The notes: generated from the letters alone by a model not told the origin. A stretch of 64,000 bases of DNA from Beijerinckiaceae bacterium (GCA_021324915.1 JAJPIC010000023.1:1-64000), one strand, 5' to 3'; numbered from the stretch's first letter, positions 33,942 to 42,829 are shown. Numbers and translations are program-made.

Positions 33942-34979
33942 TCAATTGTGAGAAGCGGCGGCCGCAGCTTTGCGATCGCGCAAGGAGAAACCGGCTTCGA
34001 CGAGCCCGATGATTGTGAAGACCGCGAGCGGCCAGGGGGTGAGGAGCACGAACGTGACGTAGACGCCACAAAGCAGCGCGCCGCGAAATTTGGCGCCGCG
34101 CGAGAGATCGTGGATCACGCAGAGCCCCTGCAAGGCGAAGAGGATCACGAGGACTGCGGTGGCCGCGCTCGCGACCAATCCTGCGATGCCGCCGAGCAGG
34201 CAGAGCGCGCATGCGGCGGCAAGGACGAGGCCCAGCAAACGCGGCACGCGCAGCTCATGCGGAATATCCGGCCAGGGGCGGGTCAGGCGATCGGAGATTT
34301 GAACGATCCGACCGGCGAACCAGAGATTGAGCACGAAAACGAGAAGGATCAGCGAGGCGAAAAGCGGCGGCATGGCTCTGATTATCAGCCGCGCCAGCAC
34401 GACAGGATCGAAGTGGTTCGGCAATTCGTAGGGGGAGAAGGCTTGGACCACCAATGGGGCCATTCTGGCGGCGGCGCTGTCGAAACTCGTCTGGCCGAGG
34501 CTCACGATGAGCGTCGCAAGCGCAACGATCGCAAATCCGATCAGCGCAGCTTGGCAGACGATCAGGCCGACCGGATAATAATCCGAAGATTTCCCGTTGC
34601 GCCGCGCCGTCCAGGGTAGCGCAATGTCGAGTCGATTGAGCCCGGCGAGCCGCGCCAGCCACCAGGCGGGCAGCGCCAGGCATATGGCGAATACGAGGCC
34701 GCTGAGCCCTGCCGTCACGATCGCATCGACCCATTGGTTGTGCGGCAGAAAAGCCGCCGCCATCAGGGCGGTGAAGGTGAGGGCGGCGATCGCTGCCGCA
34801 CCCAGTCCCGTTGCATGGCCGAAGCCGAGCGTCGCAATCATCAGCGGCAGAGGCGAAAGAGAAGCGACGATCAACGCGGGCAGCGTGCCTTGTCGAAAGC
34901 TGACGAGGAGAAGCGTCGTCGCAAGCCCGCTGCCGAGCGCAACCGGAAGCCTAAGATCGAGTGCCTTTATCTTCACCAT
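33942..34979 (-). CDS. DUF2232 family membrane protein
   Basis: A 345-residue integral membrane protein with eight or nine helices, for example GLGAAAIAALTFTALMAAAFL, IVTAGLSGLVFAICLALPAWW, IGFAIVALATLIVSL, PPLFASLILLVFVLNLWFAG and AACALCLLGGIAGLVASAATAVLVI. Its place between rpsR and rplI is the conserved position of the alphaproteobacterial DUF2232 protein. Function is unknown; the S-component-like fold of some DUF2232 relatives suggests small-molecule transport. It ends GLVEAGFSLRDRKAA. Confidence 0.9.
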   Translation of the reverse strand: MVKIKALDLRLPVALGSGLATTLLLVSFRQGTLPALIVASLSPLPLMIATLGFGHATGLGAAAIAALTFTALMAAAFLPHNQWVDAIVTAGLSGLVFAICLALPAWWLARLAGLNRLDIALPWTARRNGKSSDYYPVGLIVCQAALIGFAIVALATLIVSLGQTSFDSAAARMAPLVVQAFSPYELPNHFDPVVLARLIIRAMPPLFASLILLVFVLNLWFAGRIVQISDRLTRPWPDIPHELRVPRLLGLVLAAACALCLLGGIAGLVASAATAVLVILFALQGLCVIHDLSRGAKFRGALLCGVYVTFVLLTPWPLAVFTIIGLVEAGFSLRDRKAAAAASHN

Positions 34980-35079
34980 CGCCGAGCTGTCCCGCCAATG
35001 CGGTTAGGGAGGTCATCCCAGCCAAGCCGTGACTTCGAGCATCCGACTGATGCTCGAGCGGTCTTTTCGCTGCGGAATA

Positions 35080-35331
35080 TCAGCGGATTACATAGGGCAA
35101 GAGCCCGAGGAACCTCGCCCGTTTGATCGCCTTGGCCAGTTCCCGTTGCTTCTTGGCGGAGACAGCCGTGATACGCGAAGGCACGATCTTGCCGCGCTCG
35201 GAGATGAAGCGAGAGAGAAGCCGCGTATCCTTGTAATCGATCTTCGGCGCATTGGGGCCGGAAAAGGGGCAGGTCTTGCGGCGGCGAAAGAAAGGCCGGC
35301 GCGCCGGAGCTGCAGCAGGGGTAGCCATCAA
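35080..35331 (-). CDS. rpsR: 30S ribosomal protein S18
   Basis: S18 binds S6 and the central domain of 16S rRNA. The 83-residue product shows the family core [65 protein letters not shown]. The single Cys block KTCPFSG is kept but without the further Cys residues of zinc-binding S18. Its ATG overlaps the rpsF stop (ATGA), so it is translationally coupled to rpsF. Confidence 0.99.
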   Translation of the reverse strand: MMATPAAAPARRPFFRRRKTCPFSGPNAPKIDYKDTRLLSRFISERGKIVPSRITAVSAKKQRELAKAIKRARFLGLLPYVIR

Positions 35332-35756
35332 AATGCTCCTTCTTCGGGGGCGGCCTCGTCACGCCGCCGGCTGGAGCGTCCGCGTCCACGGTCGCCGCCG
35401 CGGTCACCGACGCGTTCGCCACGATCATCATCGTCGCGCTTGCGCATCATGGCGGAGGGGCCTTGTTCCAATTCCTCGACCCTTATGGTGAGGAATCGCA
35501 GGACGTCTTCGTTGATGCTCATCTGCCGCTCCATCTCGGCGACGGCGGCGGGAGGCGCATCGATGTTAAGAAGGGTGAAATGCGCCTTGCGGTTCTTCTT
35601 GATCCGATAGGCGACCGATTTGACGCCCCAATATTCGATCTTTTCGATCTTGCCGCCCTGCGCCTCGATGATGCCCTTGAACTGCTCGTTCAGGGCCTCG
35701 ACCTGCGGAGCGGAAATATCTTGGCGCGCGAGATAGACGTGCTCGTAGAGAGCCAT
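35328..35756 (-). CDS. rpsF: 30S ribosomal protein S6
   Basis: A 142-residue S6: [28 protein letters not shown], the second strand [33 protein letters not shown] and [15 protein letters not shown], followed by an acidic/Arg-rich tail ([24 protein letters not shown]) typical of alphaproteobacterial S6. The Met at 35756 is the family start; the in-frame Met at 35789 lies in the leader. First gene of the rpsF-rpsR-DUF2232-rplI-dnaB series, behind a leader of about 170 bases with a strong hairpin. Confidence 0.98.
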   Translation of the reverse strand: MALYEHVYLARQDISAPQVEALNEQFKGIIEAQGGKIEKIEYWGVKSVAYRIKKNRKAHFTLLNIDAPPAAVAEMERQMSINEDVLRFLTIRVEELEQGPSAMMRKRDDDDRGERVGDRGGDRGRGRSSRRRDEAAPEEGAF

Positions 35757-35794
35757 ATTCTGCCTTTCCTTGTTTGAGGCCCGGCGCAAAGCCC

Positions 35795-35816
35795 TTCGAG
35801 CCCGGAAAGGCTCGAA
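35795..35816 (-). promoter_or_regulatory. Hairpin in the rpsF leader
   Basis: Arms TTCGAGCC (35795-35802) and GGCTCGAA (35809-35816) form an eight-pair stem with a CGGAAA loop, about 40 bases before the rpsF start. Leaders of rpsF in many bacteria bind the S6-S18 complex for feedback control; whether this hairpin is part of such a site cannot be told from sequence alone. Confidence 0.5.
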
Positions 35817-35928
35817 CGAACGAAGGCGGAGACACGGGAAGACGGGGAAACCCTTGCGCGGCAGCGCCGCGCCTTCCGTTCAGCCCCCAGCCGGGCCACG
35901 CAGGCTCAACCCTGCGCGGGAAGGGCGC

Positions 35929-35956
35929 TTTATACGTGGAATTGCCGCAAACGCAA
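35929..35956 (-). promoter_or_regulatory. Probable promoter of the rpsF operon
   Basis: On the leftward strand TTGCGT (35956-35951) and TATAAA (35934-35929) are separated by 16 bases, a good sigma-70 type arrangement. It would give a leader of about 165 bases before the rpsF ATG. Confidence 0.6.
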
Positions 35957-36041
35957 GGATCCGTCGCCCGATCGTGAAGGAATGGCCCTTTTGCCGCCGC
36001 CCTCTCTTCGTTCAATATGGATTCCTTGAAGGGGCGGCGAC

Positions 36042-36335
36042 ATGCGGTTCATTCTGGCGCTTCTTTTCTGCGGCTTACCTCTCGTGGCCTACGCCGGCGA
36101 TGTGAGCTTGCCGTCCCTCGCGCTCGACCCGCCGCCTCTGCCTTCGACGCATTGGAACGGCCTTTCGTTCGGCGGCGGCGCTTACGCACTCTCGAGCACC
36201 GCGAATGGGCGTCTGGCCGTATCGGCGCAGAGGCCGAACGAAAAAGCCGGCGCGGGGAGCGCCGGCGACAATGGCCTTCACGTCAGTCTACACATGTTCA
36301 CCGGCGCTTTCGCCGGGGGTGCGATCCGGCACTAA
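36042..36335 (+). CDS. Small exported hypothetical protein
   Basis: A 97-residue protein with a clear signal peptide, MRFILALLFCGLPLVAYA, then GDVSLPSLALDPPPLPSTHWNGLSFGGGAYALSS and a Gly-rich tail. The THWNGLSFGGGAYA stretch recalls the opening of small outer-membrane beta-barrel proteins (porin/Omp25-like) and the protein may be the truncated start of one, but it is too short for a barrel. GGGGCGGCGAC precedes the ATG. It converges with the PsiF-like gene, overlapping by four bases. Confidence 0.65.
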   Translation: MRFILALLFCGLPLVAYAGDVSLPSLALDPPPLPSTHWNGLSFGGGAYALSSTANGRLAVSAQRPNEKAGAGSAGDNGLHVSLHMFTGAFAGGAIRH

Positions 36336-36586
36336 TCAACATCGCCCTTTTTCATGCTGCCGCCGGCCTTGTGCATGCAATCCTTGCGGAATTTCTTGCG
36401 CTCTTTGCCGTGCAGGCCTTTGGCATCGGCTTCTTTCGAACATTCGATGGATTGCGGGGAATGTTGCTTAGCCATGGGCGCGGACGTCGCGGGCGGCGCT
36501 GACGTCGACGATGTCTGCGCAAAGGCCGGGCTCAAGCTGAGGCAGCCGAGCAGGGCGAGCAGGGCAAGCAAAGGTTTCTTCATCAT
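36332..36586 (-). CDS. PsiF repeat family protein
   Basis: An 84-residue exported protein: signal peptide MMKKPLLALLALLGCLSLSPAFA, a Ser/Thr/Ala/Pro linker, then one PsiF repeat CSKEADAKGLHGKERKKFRKDC with the paired Cys residues. PsiF is known from E. coli as a phosphate-starvation-induced protein; the role of the repeat is unknown. GGAGATGATG places the ribosome site over the first Met. It converges with a small secreted protein gene and is preceded by structured repeats at 36609-36708. Confidence 0.85.
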   Translation of the reverse strand: MMKKPLLALLALLGCLSLSPAFAQTSSTSAPPATSAPMAKQHSPQSIECSKEADAKGLHGKERKKFRKDCMHKAGGSMKKGDVD

Positions 36587-36608
36587 CTCCTCCCTTGGTC
36601 AAGCGCTG

Positions 36609-36656
36609 GAGCGGGATACGAAAAAGTGGACACCGTTTTTCGCGCAAATCCCGCTC
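36609..36656. repeat. Nested palindromic repeat
   Basis: Outer arms GAGCGGGAT/ATCCCGCTC and inner arms CGAAAAA/TTTTTCG around GTGGACACC. It has the same nested form and loop type as the 56-bp units at 24240-24420 though the outer stem differs, so both are probably members of one mobile palindrome superfamily of this genome. Confidence 0.85.
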
Positions 36657-36683
36657 TGAATCCCTGGAATCGATCACGTTCAT

Positions 36684-36708
36684 GCTTTGGATCGATCCGA
36701 TCCAAAGC
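36684..36708. repeat. Perfect 11-bp hairpin
   Basis: Arms GCTTTGGATCG (36684-36694) and CGATCCAAAGC (36698-36708) with loop ATC. It lies 28 bases from the preceding palindrome, between the PsiF-like and YkgJ-like genes, both leftward; it may act at the end of the YkgJ-like transcript. Confidence 0.8.
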
Positions 36709-36791
36709 CACCGTCATCCAGCCTCTTACCCGCAATCGCGGGAGCGAACAATCCTCGCGGCTCTTCGCACGAATCTATTGCAGCAACTTGA

Positions 36792-37205
36792 CTACACGCA
36801 GGGACCCCATTCGCCGCTGGGGTGAATGCGCCAGGACTTGAGCCCGGCCTTCGCGACGACGACGCGCCCGCTTTTGGCCACGGACACGAGATGTTTGAAG
36901 ACGATCGGCGTGCGCCAGGCAAAAGGCGTCTCCGGATCGCAGACGGCGCGATATTCCTCCGTGTCCTCGTCTTCCATCAGCAGCGTTCCGACCCGGTCGG
37001 GACGCATCTGCGAACTCAAGCTGCGGTCGCTCTTCCACAGGCATTCGAAGTCGCGGCAGACGTCGGGGCGCATTTCATAAATGGCGCAGCCGCCACCCGC
37101 GACGCAGTTCTCGCAAGCGGGTCCTGCCGGCTTTTGCAACTCCTCGATTTCGAGAATTTTGCAGCAGAGGCTGCAGGCACCGCAGGCTTTTCCAGGAATT
37201 TCCAT
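36792..37205 (-). CDS. YkgJ-like Cys-cluster (zinc/iron-chelating) protein
   Basis: A 137-residue protein starting MEIPGKACGACSLCCKILEI. Cys residues cluster as CGACSLCC at about 8-15, ENCVAGGGC near 32-40 and RPDVCRDFECLW near 48-57, the pattern of the YkgJ/UPF0153 metal-chelating family. The rest is an alpha-beta segment ending HPSGEWGPCV with one more Cys. Such proteins are thought to bind an iron-sulfur cluster or zinc; the substrate is unknown. It is divergent from fabD. Confidence 0.82.
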   Translation of the reverse strand: MEIPGKACGACSLCCKILEIEELQKPAGPACENCVAGGGCAIYEMRPDVCRDFECLWKSDRSLSSQMRPDRVGTLLMEDEDTEEYRAVCDPETPFAWRTPIVFKHLVSVAKSGRVVVAKAGLKSWRIHPSGEWGPCV

Positions 37206-37384
37206 AAGGCAGCTCCCGTGCCGAAGTCGGCTTTCCAAGATTCGCGATCGTGCCGATGATGCGCGTGCGAAGCAACCGAAATCGCCGCGTCGGTTCTCAT
37301 TCCCGCTGTTCGCCCCGCTGCTTGACAGAACCTCGCCGCAATGTCACTCGCACGCGTTCGAATTTGGGTCGGCAAGTAGCAGGC

Positions 37385-38329
37385 ATGAAAGCATTCGTTT
37401 TTCCGGGACAGGGTTCGCAAGCCGTCGGCATGGGCAAGGACTTGGCCGAAAATTTTGCGCCGGCGCGCGCCGTTTTCGAAGAGGTGGACGCAGCCTTGAA
37501 CCAGAAGCTCTCGACCCTGATGTTCGAAGGTCCGGAAGCCGAGCTCACCCTGACCGCAAATGCCCAGCCGGCGCTGATGGCCGTGAGCCTTGCCGTAACC
37601 CGTGTGCTCGAGGCCGAAGCCGGCCTCGACCTTGCTCGCGATGCGGCCTATGTCGCCGGCCATTCGCTCGGCGAATATTCGGCGCTGGCCGCCGCCGGCT
37701 CTTTGAGCATTGCCGAGGCTGCGCGGCTCTTGCGCCGGCGCGGGCAAGCCATGCAGGAGGCCGTCCCGGTCGGCAAGGGCGCCATGGCAGCCTTGATCGG
37801 CATCGACGACAATAGGGCAAAAGCGATCGCCGCCGAGGCGCAGGCGGACGTGCAATGTGTCTGCGCGGTCGCCAACGATAATGGCGGCGGCCAAGTCGTG
37901 ATTTCCGGCGCCAAACCGGCAATCGAACGCGCCATCGAAATCGCCAAGGCGAATGGCATCCGCCGCGCGGTTCCGCTTCCCGTCTCGGCGCCGTTTCACT
38001 GTGTGCTGATGCAACCGGCGGCAGAGGCGATGGCGGCCGCCTTGTCCGAAGTTGAAATCAAAAGGCCGCAGGTTCCGGTCGTCGCCAATGTGCTTGCCGC
38101 GCCCATCGAAGACCCGCAGGAAATCCGGACGCGGCTTATCGAGCAGGTCACAGGAACCGTGCGCTGGCGCGAAAGCATTCTGTTCATGGCGGCCCGGGGC
38201 GTCTCCTTGTTCGTCGAACTTGGATCGGGCAAGGTTTTGAGCGGGCTTTTGAGGCGCATTGTGGAAAGCGGCACGGGCATATCGGTCGGAACGGCGGCCG
38301 AGGTCGAGGCCTATAGGGCGCTCGGCTGA
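37385..38329 (+). CDS. fabD: Malonyl-CoA:ACP transacylase
   Basis: FabD moves malonyl groups from CoA to acyl carrier protein. The 314-residue enzyme has the start MKAFVFPGQGSQAVGMG, the nucleophile Ser94 in GHSLGEYSA, the malonyl-binding Arg in RRRGQAMQEAVP and the catalytic His in PVSAPFHC near 201. The Met at 37385 is the family start. It is the first gene of fabD-fabG-acpP-fabF; fabG follows after 12 bases. Confidence 0.98.
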   Translation: MKAFVFPGQGSQAVGMGKDLAENFAPARAVFEEVDAALNQKLSTLMFEGPEAELTLTANAQPALMAVSLAVTRVLEAEAGLDLARDAAYVAGHSLGEYSALAAAGSLSIAEAARLLRRRGQAMQEAVPVGKGAMAALIGIDDNRAKAIAAEAQADVQCVCAVANDNGGGQVVISGAKPAIERAIEIAKANGIRRAVPLPVSAPFHCVLMQPAAEAMAAALSEVEIKRPQVPVVANVLAAPIEDPQEIRTRLIEQVTGTVRWRESILFMAARGVSLFVELGSGKVLSGLLRRIVESGTGISVGTAAEVEAYRALG

Positions 38330-38341
38330 GCGAGGCGAAGA

Positions 38342-39079
38342 ATGTTCGATCTTTCCGGCAAAACGGCTCTCGTGACCGGCGCCAGCGGCGGCATAGGCCA
38401 GGCGATCGCGCGCGCTTTGCACAGCCGTGGCGCATCGGTTGCGCTCTCCGGTACGCGCAAAGAAGCGCTCGGCGAACTCGCCGAGGAATTGCGCGACAAG
38501 GTCTGCATTCTGCCCTGCGATCTCGCCGATCCGATTGCGGTCGAGCAATTGGTGCCGGCGGCGGAAAGCGCGATGGGCTCGCTCGATATTCTGGTCAACA
38601 ATGCCGGCCTCACGCGCGACAATCTCCTTCTGCGGATGAAGGATGAGGAATGGGACGTCGTTCTTTCCGTCAATCTGACGGCCGTCTTTCGGCTGACGCG
38701 CGCCGCGGTCAAAGGCATGCTTCGGCGCAAATACGGCCGGATCATCGGGATCACCTCGGTCGTCGGGCTCATCGGCAATCCCGGCCAGGGCAATTACGCC
38801 GCTTCCAAAGCGGCGATGATCGGCATGTACAAGAGCGTTGCATGGGAAGTCGGGGGGCGCAATGTAACGGTCAATTGCGTGGCTCCCGGATTGATCGAAA
38901 GCCCGATGACTGCCGAGCTCGACGAAAAGCAGAAGGCCTTCCTGCTGGCGAGAGTGCCCGTAGCGCGCCTCGGCGTTCCCGAGGAGGTTGCGGCGGCCGT
39001 GGTTTATCTGGCGAGTTCCGAGGCCTCTTACGTGACCGGGCAAACCTTGAACGTGAACGGTGGAATGGCAATGATTTGA
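38342..39079 (+). CDS. fabG: 3-oxoacyl-ACP reductase
   Basis: FabG reduces 3-oxoacyl-ACP with NADPH. The 245-residue SDR has TGASGGIG at 12-19, NNAG at 86-89, Ser139 (ITSVVG) and YAASK with Tyr152 and Lys156, and the FabG C-terminus ASYVTGQTLNVNGGMAMI. It lies between fabD and acpP, so its identity as the fatty acid enzyme rather than another SDR is secure. Confidence 0.98.
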   Translation: MFDLSGKTALVTGASGGIGQAIARALHSRGASVALSGTRKEALGELAEELRDKVCILPCDLADPIAVEQLVPAAESAMGSLDILVNNAGLTRDNLLLRMKDEEWDVVLSVNLTAVFRLTRAAVKGMLRRKYGRIIGITSVVGLIGNPGQGNYAASKAAMIGMYKSVAWEVGGRNVTVNCVAPGLIESPMTAELDEKQKAFLLARVPVARLGVPEEVAAAVVYLASSEASYVTGQTLNVNGGMAMI

Positions 39080-39328
39080 ACCGCCTAATGTGCGGCGGCG
39101 GACTCTTTCCGGGGTACTCGCCAACCCGTTTGAAGTGTGTTACCAACCGGGCGTCAGCTGGCGGACGGATCACCGGCGAGGCCGCAAGTCGGCTTTGCGC
39201 CTGACCGCAAGGGGTTCATACGGATCATGAGGACGCTTGGGCGTCCGCGCATCGAATCATTCGAGCGCCGCATTCGGATGGCTCCCACATGCCGGCGCTG
39301 CAAAGGATAGGACGAGGACCAAACGACC

Positions 39329-39568
39329 ATGAGCGATGTCGCCGAGCGCGTGAAGAAAATTGTAATAGAACATCTCGGCGTAGACGCCGACAAGGTGACC
39401 GACGACGCCAATTTCATTGAAGATCTTGGAGCCGATTCGCTCGATACGGTCGAACTCGTGATGGCCTTCGAGGAAGAATTCGGCGTCGAGATCCCCGACG
39501 ATGCGGCGGAATCGATCGTCACCGTTGGCGACGCGATCCGTTTTCTCGACAAGGCGACAGCGAGCTAG
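39329..39568 (+). CDS. acpP: Acyl carrier protein
   Basis: The 79-residue acidic carrier has the phosphopantetheine site Ser37 in [10 protein letters not shown], preceded by [23 protein letters not shown]. It carries growing acyl chains through fatty acid synthesis. A 249-base gap separates it from fabG, enough for its own promoter, as is usual for this highly expressed gene. A nine-pair hairpin follows three bases after the stop codon, before fabF. Confidence 0.99.
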   Translation: MSDVAERVKKIVIEHLGVDADKVTDDANFIEDLGADSLDTVELVMAFEEEFGVEIPDDAAESIVTVGDAIRFLDKATAS

Positions 39569-39570
39569 AG

Positions 39571-39591
39571 TTCGGCTCTCAAAGAGCCGAA
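39571..39591 (+). terminator. Hairpin directly after acpP
   Basis: TTCGGCTCT (39571-39579) and AGAGCCGAA (39583-39591) pair perfectly with loop CAA. It has no U-tract, so it is more likely a partial terminator or message-protecting structure that lets acpP outproduce fabF than a full stop. Confidence 0.55.
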
Positions 39592-39732
39592 GGTCACGTG
39601 GGCTCGGCCTGCCTTCACGCCCGACCTTCCAGTCTTCTCTCAACCCCCAAGGGCAAAAGCCTCTCCGCGCATTGCAAAAGCGGCGCGGGGATGGAATAGA
39701 TCTCGTGCCGAGCGCGGGAAGCGAAACAGTCA

Positions 39733-40998
39733 ATGCGCAGAGTGGTGATCACCGGTCTTGGTATGGTCTCGCCGCTTGCTTGCGGCGTGGAGGCAAGCTG
39801 GGAACGGCTGCTTGCCGGGCGCAGCGGTGCCGGCCCCATCCACGGCTTCGATACGTCCGATCTCGCCTGCAAGATCGCGATGCACGTGCCGCGCGGCGAC
39901 GGCTCCAATGCGACCTTCAATCCCGATCAATGGATGGATACGAAGGATCAGCGCAAAGTCGATGATTACATCATCTATGCTGTGGCTGCTGCGACCCAGG
40001 CGCTCGACGATGCCGGCTGGAAGCCGCGCACGCACGAGGAGCAGATCCAGACGGGCGTGCTCATCGGCTCGGGCGTCGGCGGATTGGGCGGCATTTCCGA
40101 GACCGCGGTCATTTTGCACGAGAAGGGGCCGCGGCGCGTTTCTCCTTTCTTCATTTCCGGGCGCCTGATCAATCTCGCCAGCGGCTATGTCTCGATCATG
40201 CATGGCCTCAAAGGGCCCAATCACGCGGTCTCGACCGCCTGTTCGACCGGCACACATGCGATCGGCGATGCGGCGCGCCTCATTGCGCTCGGCGATGCCG
40301 AAGTGATGGTCGCGGGCGGCGCCGAATCGGCGATCAACCGCATCGGCATCGCCGGATTTGCCGCCTGCCGCGCCTTGTCCACGAATTTCAACGATCGGCC
40401 AAAACAGGCGTCGCGCCCCTATGACAAGGACCGCGACGGGTTCGTGATGGGCGATGGCGCCGGGTGCGTCGTTCTCGAGCCCTACGAACGCGCGAGGGCG
40501 CGCGGGGCCAAGATTTATGCCGAGGTCGTGGGCTACGGCATGTCGGGAGATGCCTTCCACATTACTGCGCCGGAAGGATCGGGCGACGGCGCGCTGCGCG
40601 CCATGCAAGCGGCGGTGAAAAGAGCCGGGATCACGCCGCAGGACGTCGACTATGTCAATGCGCATGGGACATCGACGCCGCTCGGCGACGAGATCGAGCT
40701 CACCGCCGTCCACAAGCTTTTCGGCAATGCCGACCCAAGCGGGCTTTCCATGTCTTCGACCAAGTCTGCCATCGGCCATTTGCTCGGCGCGGCCGGCGCG
40801 GTCGAGGCCATTTTCTGCACGTTGGCGATTCGCGATCAGATCGTGCCTCCGACTCTCAATCTCGATCATCCGTCGGTCGAGACGCCGATCGATCTCGTTC
40901 CGCATAAATCGCGCAAGCGCGAGGTCGAATTCGCGCTCTCCAATTCTTTCGGCTTTGGCGGGACCAATGCCTGCCTGGTGCTGCGGGCGCCCCAATAG
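39733..40998 (+). CDS. fabF: 3-oxoacyl-ACP synthase II
   Basis: FabF condenses malonyl-ACP with acyl-ACP. The 421-residue thiolase-fold enzyme opens MRRVVITGLGMVSPLACG, has the nucleophile Cys170 in STACSTGTHA, and the two catalytic His in VNAHGTSTPLGD (about 308) and KSAIGHLLGAAGAVEA (about 345). The C-terminal glycine-rich turn NSFGFGGTNACLVL is intact. It follows acpP by 164 bases. Confidence 0.98.
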   Translation: MRRVVITGLGMVSPLACGVEASWERLLAGRSGAGPIHGFDTSDLACKIAMHVPRGDGSNATFNPDQWMDTKDQRKVDDYIIYAVAAATQALDDAGWKPRTHEEQIQTGVLIGSGVGGLGGISETAVILHEKGPRRVSPFFISGRLINLASGYVSIMHGLKGPNHAVSTACSTGTHAIGDAARLIALGDAEVMVAGGAESAINRIGIAGFAACRALSTNFNDRPKQASRPYDKDRDGFVMGDGAGCVVLEPYERARARGAKIYAEVVGYGMSGDAFHITAPEGSGDGALRAMQAAVKRAGITPQDVDYVNAHGTSTPLGDEIELTAVHKLFGNADPSGLSMSSTKSAIGHLLGAAGAVEAIFCTLAIRDQIVPPTLNLDHPSVETPIDLVPHKSRKREVEFALSNSFGFGGTNACLVLRAPQ

Positions 40999-41149
40999 GC
41001 AAAGGCAAAGGCAAAGGCCAAGGTCGAGCCTGAATTCTTCCGCAAATTGCTGATTATCAATGGCACTTGCGGGGGAATCTCGGCCGGGCGGACCGCGTTA
41101 CCGATTTTGCCGCGCTCACGTTTCGTGTAGGATTGTTCCTACGTCTCAA

Positions 41150-42829
41150 ATGGACATCAGTTTCATGGCAGGTCCGATTCAAAAGGACTCCGAGGCCCAG
41201 GGCGAGCCGCCAGCGCGTCTGTTTGGCCGCCGCCCGAAGCTGCAAAGCCCGAACGAAGCCTTGCAGCCGGAGACGCCGCCTCCGCCGCCTACGCCCCGGC
41301 GCCGGCGCCCGACGCTTTCGGCGCTTTCCGGCCTTCTGTCCTTTCTGCTCATCATCGCGGTTGGCTGCTTGTTCGGCATCGTCTGGGGCGAACATCGCCT
41401 GCAGGAGCCGGGACCGCTGCCGGCGGAAAAAGTGGTCTATATCGCGCCGGGCACCGACCTTCCCGACATCGTCGCAACGCTCGAACAGGAAGGCGTGATC
41501 GATAATCCGCTGCTGCTCAATCTCGCGCTGCTCATCGAGGGCAATCGCTCGCGCGTCAAAGCGGGCGAATATTCTTTCAAACAGGCCGCGAGCCTGCGCG
41601 AGGTGATCGATACGCTCGTCAGCGGCAAACAGATCCTGCATGCCGTGACCATTCCCGAAGGTTTGACTAGCGAGCAGATCGTCGACCGGCTACGCGCCAA
41701 TGACGTGCTCTTGGGCGACATTCGCGAAATCCCGCCGGAAGGCAGCCTTTTGCCGGAGACATACAAAGTTCCGCGCGGCATGCCGCGCGCCGATCTCATC
41801 CGGCGCATGCAGGAGGACGACAAGAAGCTCGTCGCGCAAATCTGGGCGCATCGGGCGAGCAATCTGCCGCTGCATTCGCCCTACGAGCTCGTGACGCTCG
41901 CCTCGATCGTCGAGAAAGAGACGGGCAAAGCCGATGAACGGCCGATGGTCGCGGCGGTATTTCTCAACCGCCTGCAGAGAGGCATGCGGCTGCAATCCGA
42001 CCCGACCATCGTCTATGGACTCGTGGGCGGCAAAGGGACGCTCGGCCATCCGATCCAGCGTTCGGAAGTCGAAACGCCTTCGCCATACAACACTTATCTG
42101 ATCGATGGCCTGCCGCCGGGGCCGATCGCCAATCCCGGCCGTGCGGCGCTCGAAGCCGTGGCCAATCCTTCGCGCACGCTGGATCTTTATTTCGTCGCCG
42201 ATGGCACGGGCGGACATGTCTTCGCCGAGACGCTCGAACAGCATTTGCACAATGTCGCGCGCTGGCGGCAGATAGAGAAGGATAAGGCCGGCGCGGACGT
42301 CGACAAATATGTGCCGCAGACCGCGCCGCGTTCGGAACAGCATGGCGAGCTCGACGACACCTCGGTCTATGGCGCCTTACCCACGTCTTTCAGTGATGGC
42401 AGTCCCGTGCCGCCTCGGTTAGGGCTCAACGCGGCTGCGGCGGCGATTTCCGCGGTCTCGCCTGTCATGCCGAAGGTCGCCACTGCCGCGCCGAAACCGG
42501 CGGCCGATGCGCCGGCCTATGTCGGAGGGCCGAGCCTCGACGATCTCGGTATCTCCGTGCGCGGCATCGGCTCGGCGCGCGCCGCCGCCAATCTTCTCGA
42601 CGGGCCGGTCGACCAGAGCGGTCCGCAAGGCTCGCAAGTCAGTGCCAGCGCTGGCTCCGACACCGAGCAGTCCGATGATACCCCCGACTTGCCCCCGGAG
42701 AAATCGGCGCCTGCGCCCACGAAGGGTCCGGCCGTTTCGGACGCTTCGGAGGGCACGCCATACGATCCGCTTCACAACACGACCTATGATCTCAACTATC
42801 CCAAGAGCGTGCCGGCTGACTTCAAATAG
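41150..42829 (+). CDS. mltG: Endolytic transglycosylase MltG
   Basis: MltG cuts nascent peptidoglycan at the inner membrane and ends glycan strands. A cytoplasmic Pro/Arg-rich head (PETPPPPPTPRRRRPT) is followed by one membrane helix (LSALSGLLSFLLIIAVGCLFGIV), a LysM-like part and the YceG domain with the catalytic Glu at about 255 in SIVEKETG and the closing block YNTYLIDGLPPGPIANPGRAAL. An extra C-terminal 190 residues are Ala/Pro/Asp-rich and probably disordered. The start is one of two Met (41150, 41165); neither has a strong ribosome site. It follows fabF. Confidence 0.95.
   Translation: MDISFMAGPIQKDSEAQGEPPARLFGRRPKLQSPNEALQPETPPPPPTPRRRRPTLSALSGLLSFLLIIAVGCLFGIVWGEHRLQEPGPLPAEKVVYIAPGTDLPDIVATLEQEGVIDNPLLLNLALLIEGNRSRVKAGEYSFKQAASLREVIDTLVSGKQILHAVTIPEGLTSEQIVDRLRANDVLLGDIREIPPEGSLLPETYKVPRGMPRADLIRRMQEDDKKLVAQIWAHRASNLPLHSPYELVTLASIVEKETGKADERPMVAAVFLNRLQRGMRLQSDPTIVYGLVGGKGTLGHPIQRSEVETPSPYNTYLIDGLPPGPIANPGRAALEAVANPSRTLDLYFVADGTGGHVFAETLEQHLHNVARWRQIEKDKAGADVDKYVPQTAPRSEQHGELDDTSVYGALPTSFSDGSPVPPRLGLNAAAAAISAVSPVMPKVATAAPKPAADAPAYVGGPSLDDLGISVRGIGSARAAANLLDGPVDQSGPQGSQVSASAGSDTEQSDDTPDLPPEKSAPAPTKGPAVSDASEGTPYDPLHNTTYDLNYPKSVPADFK

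Noticed and set aside
40996-41020. GGCAAA hexamer repeated after the fabF stop
   Set aside because: Three short copies only; simple-sequence drift with no structure or neighbour that suggests a role.
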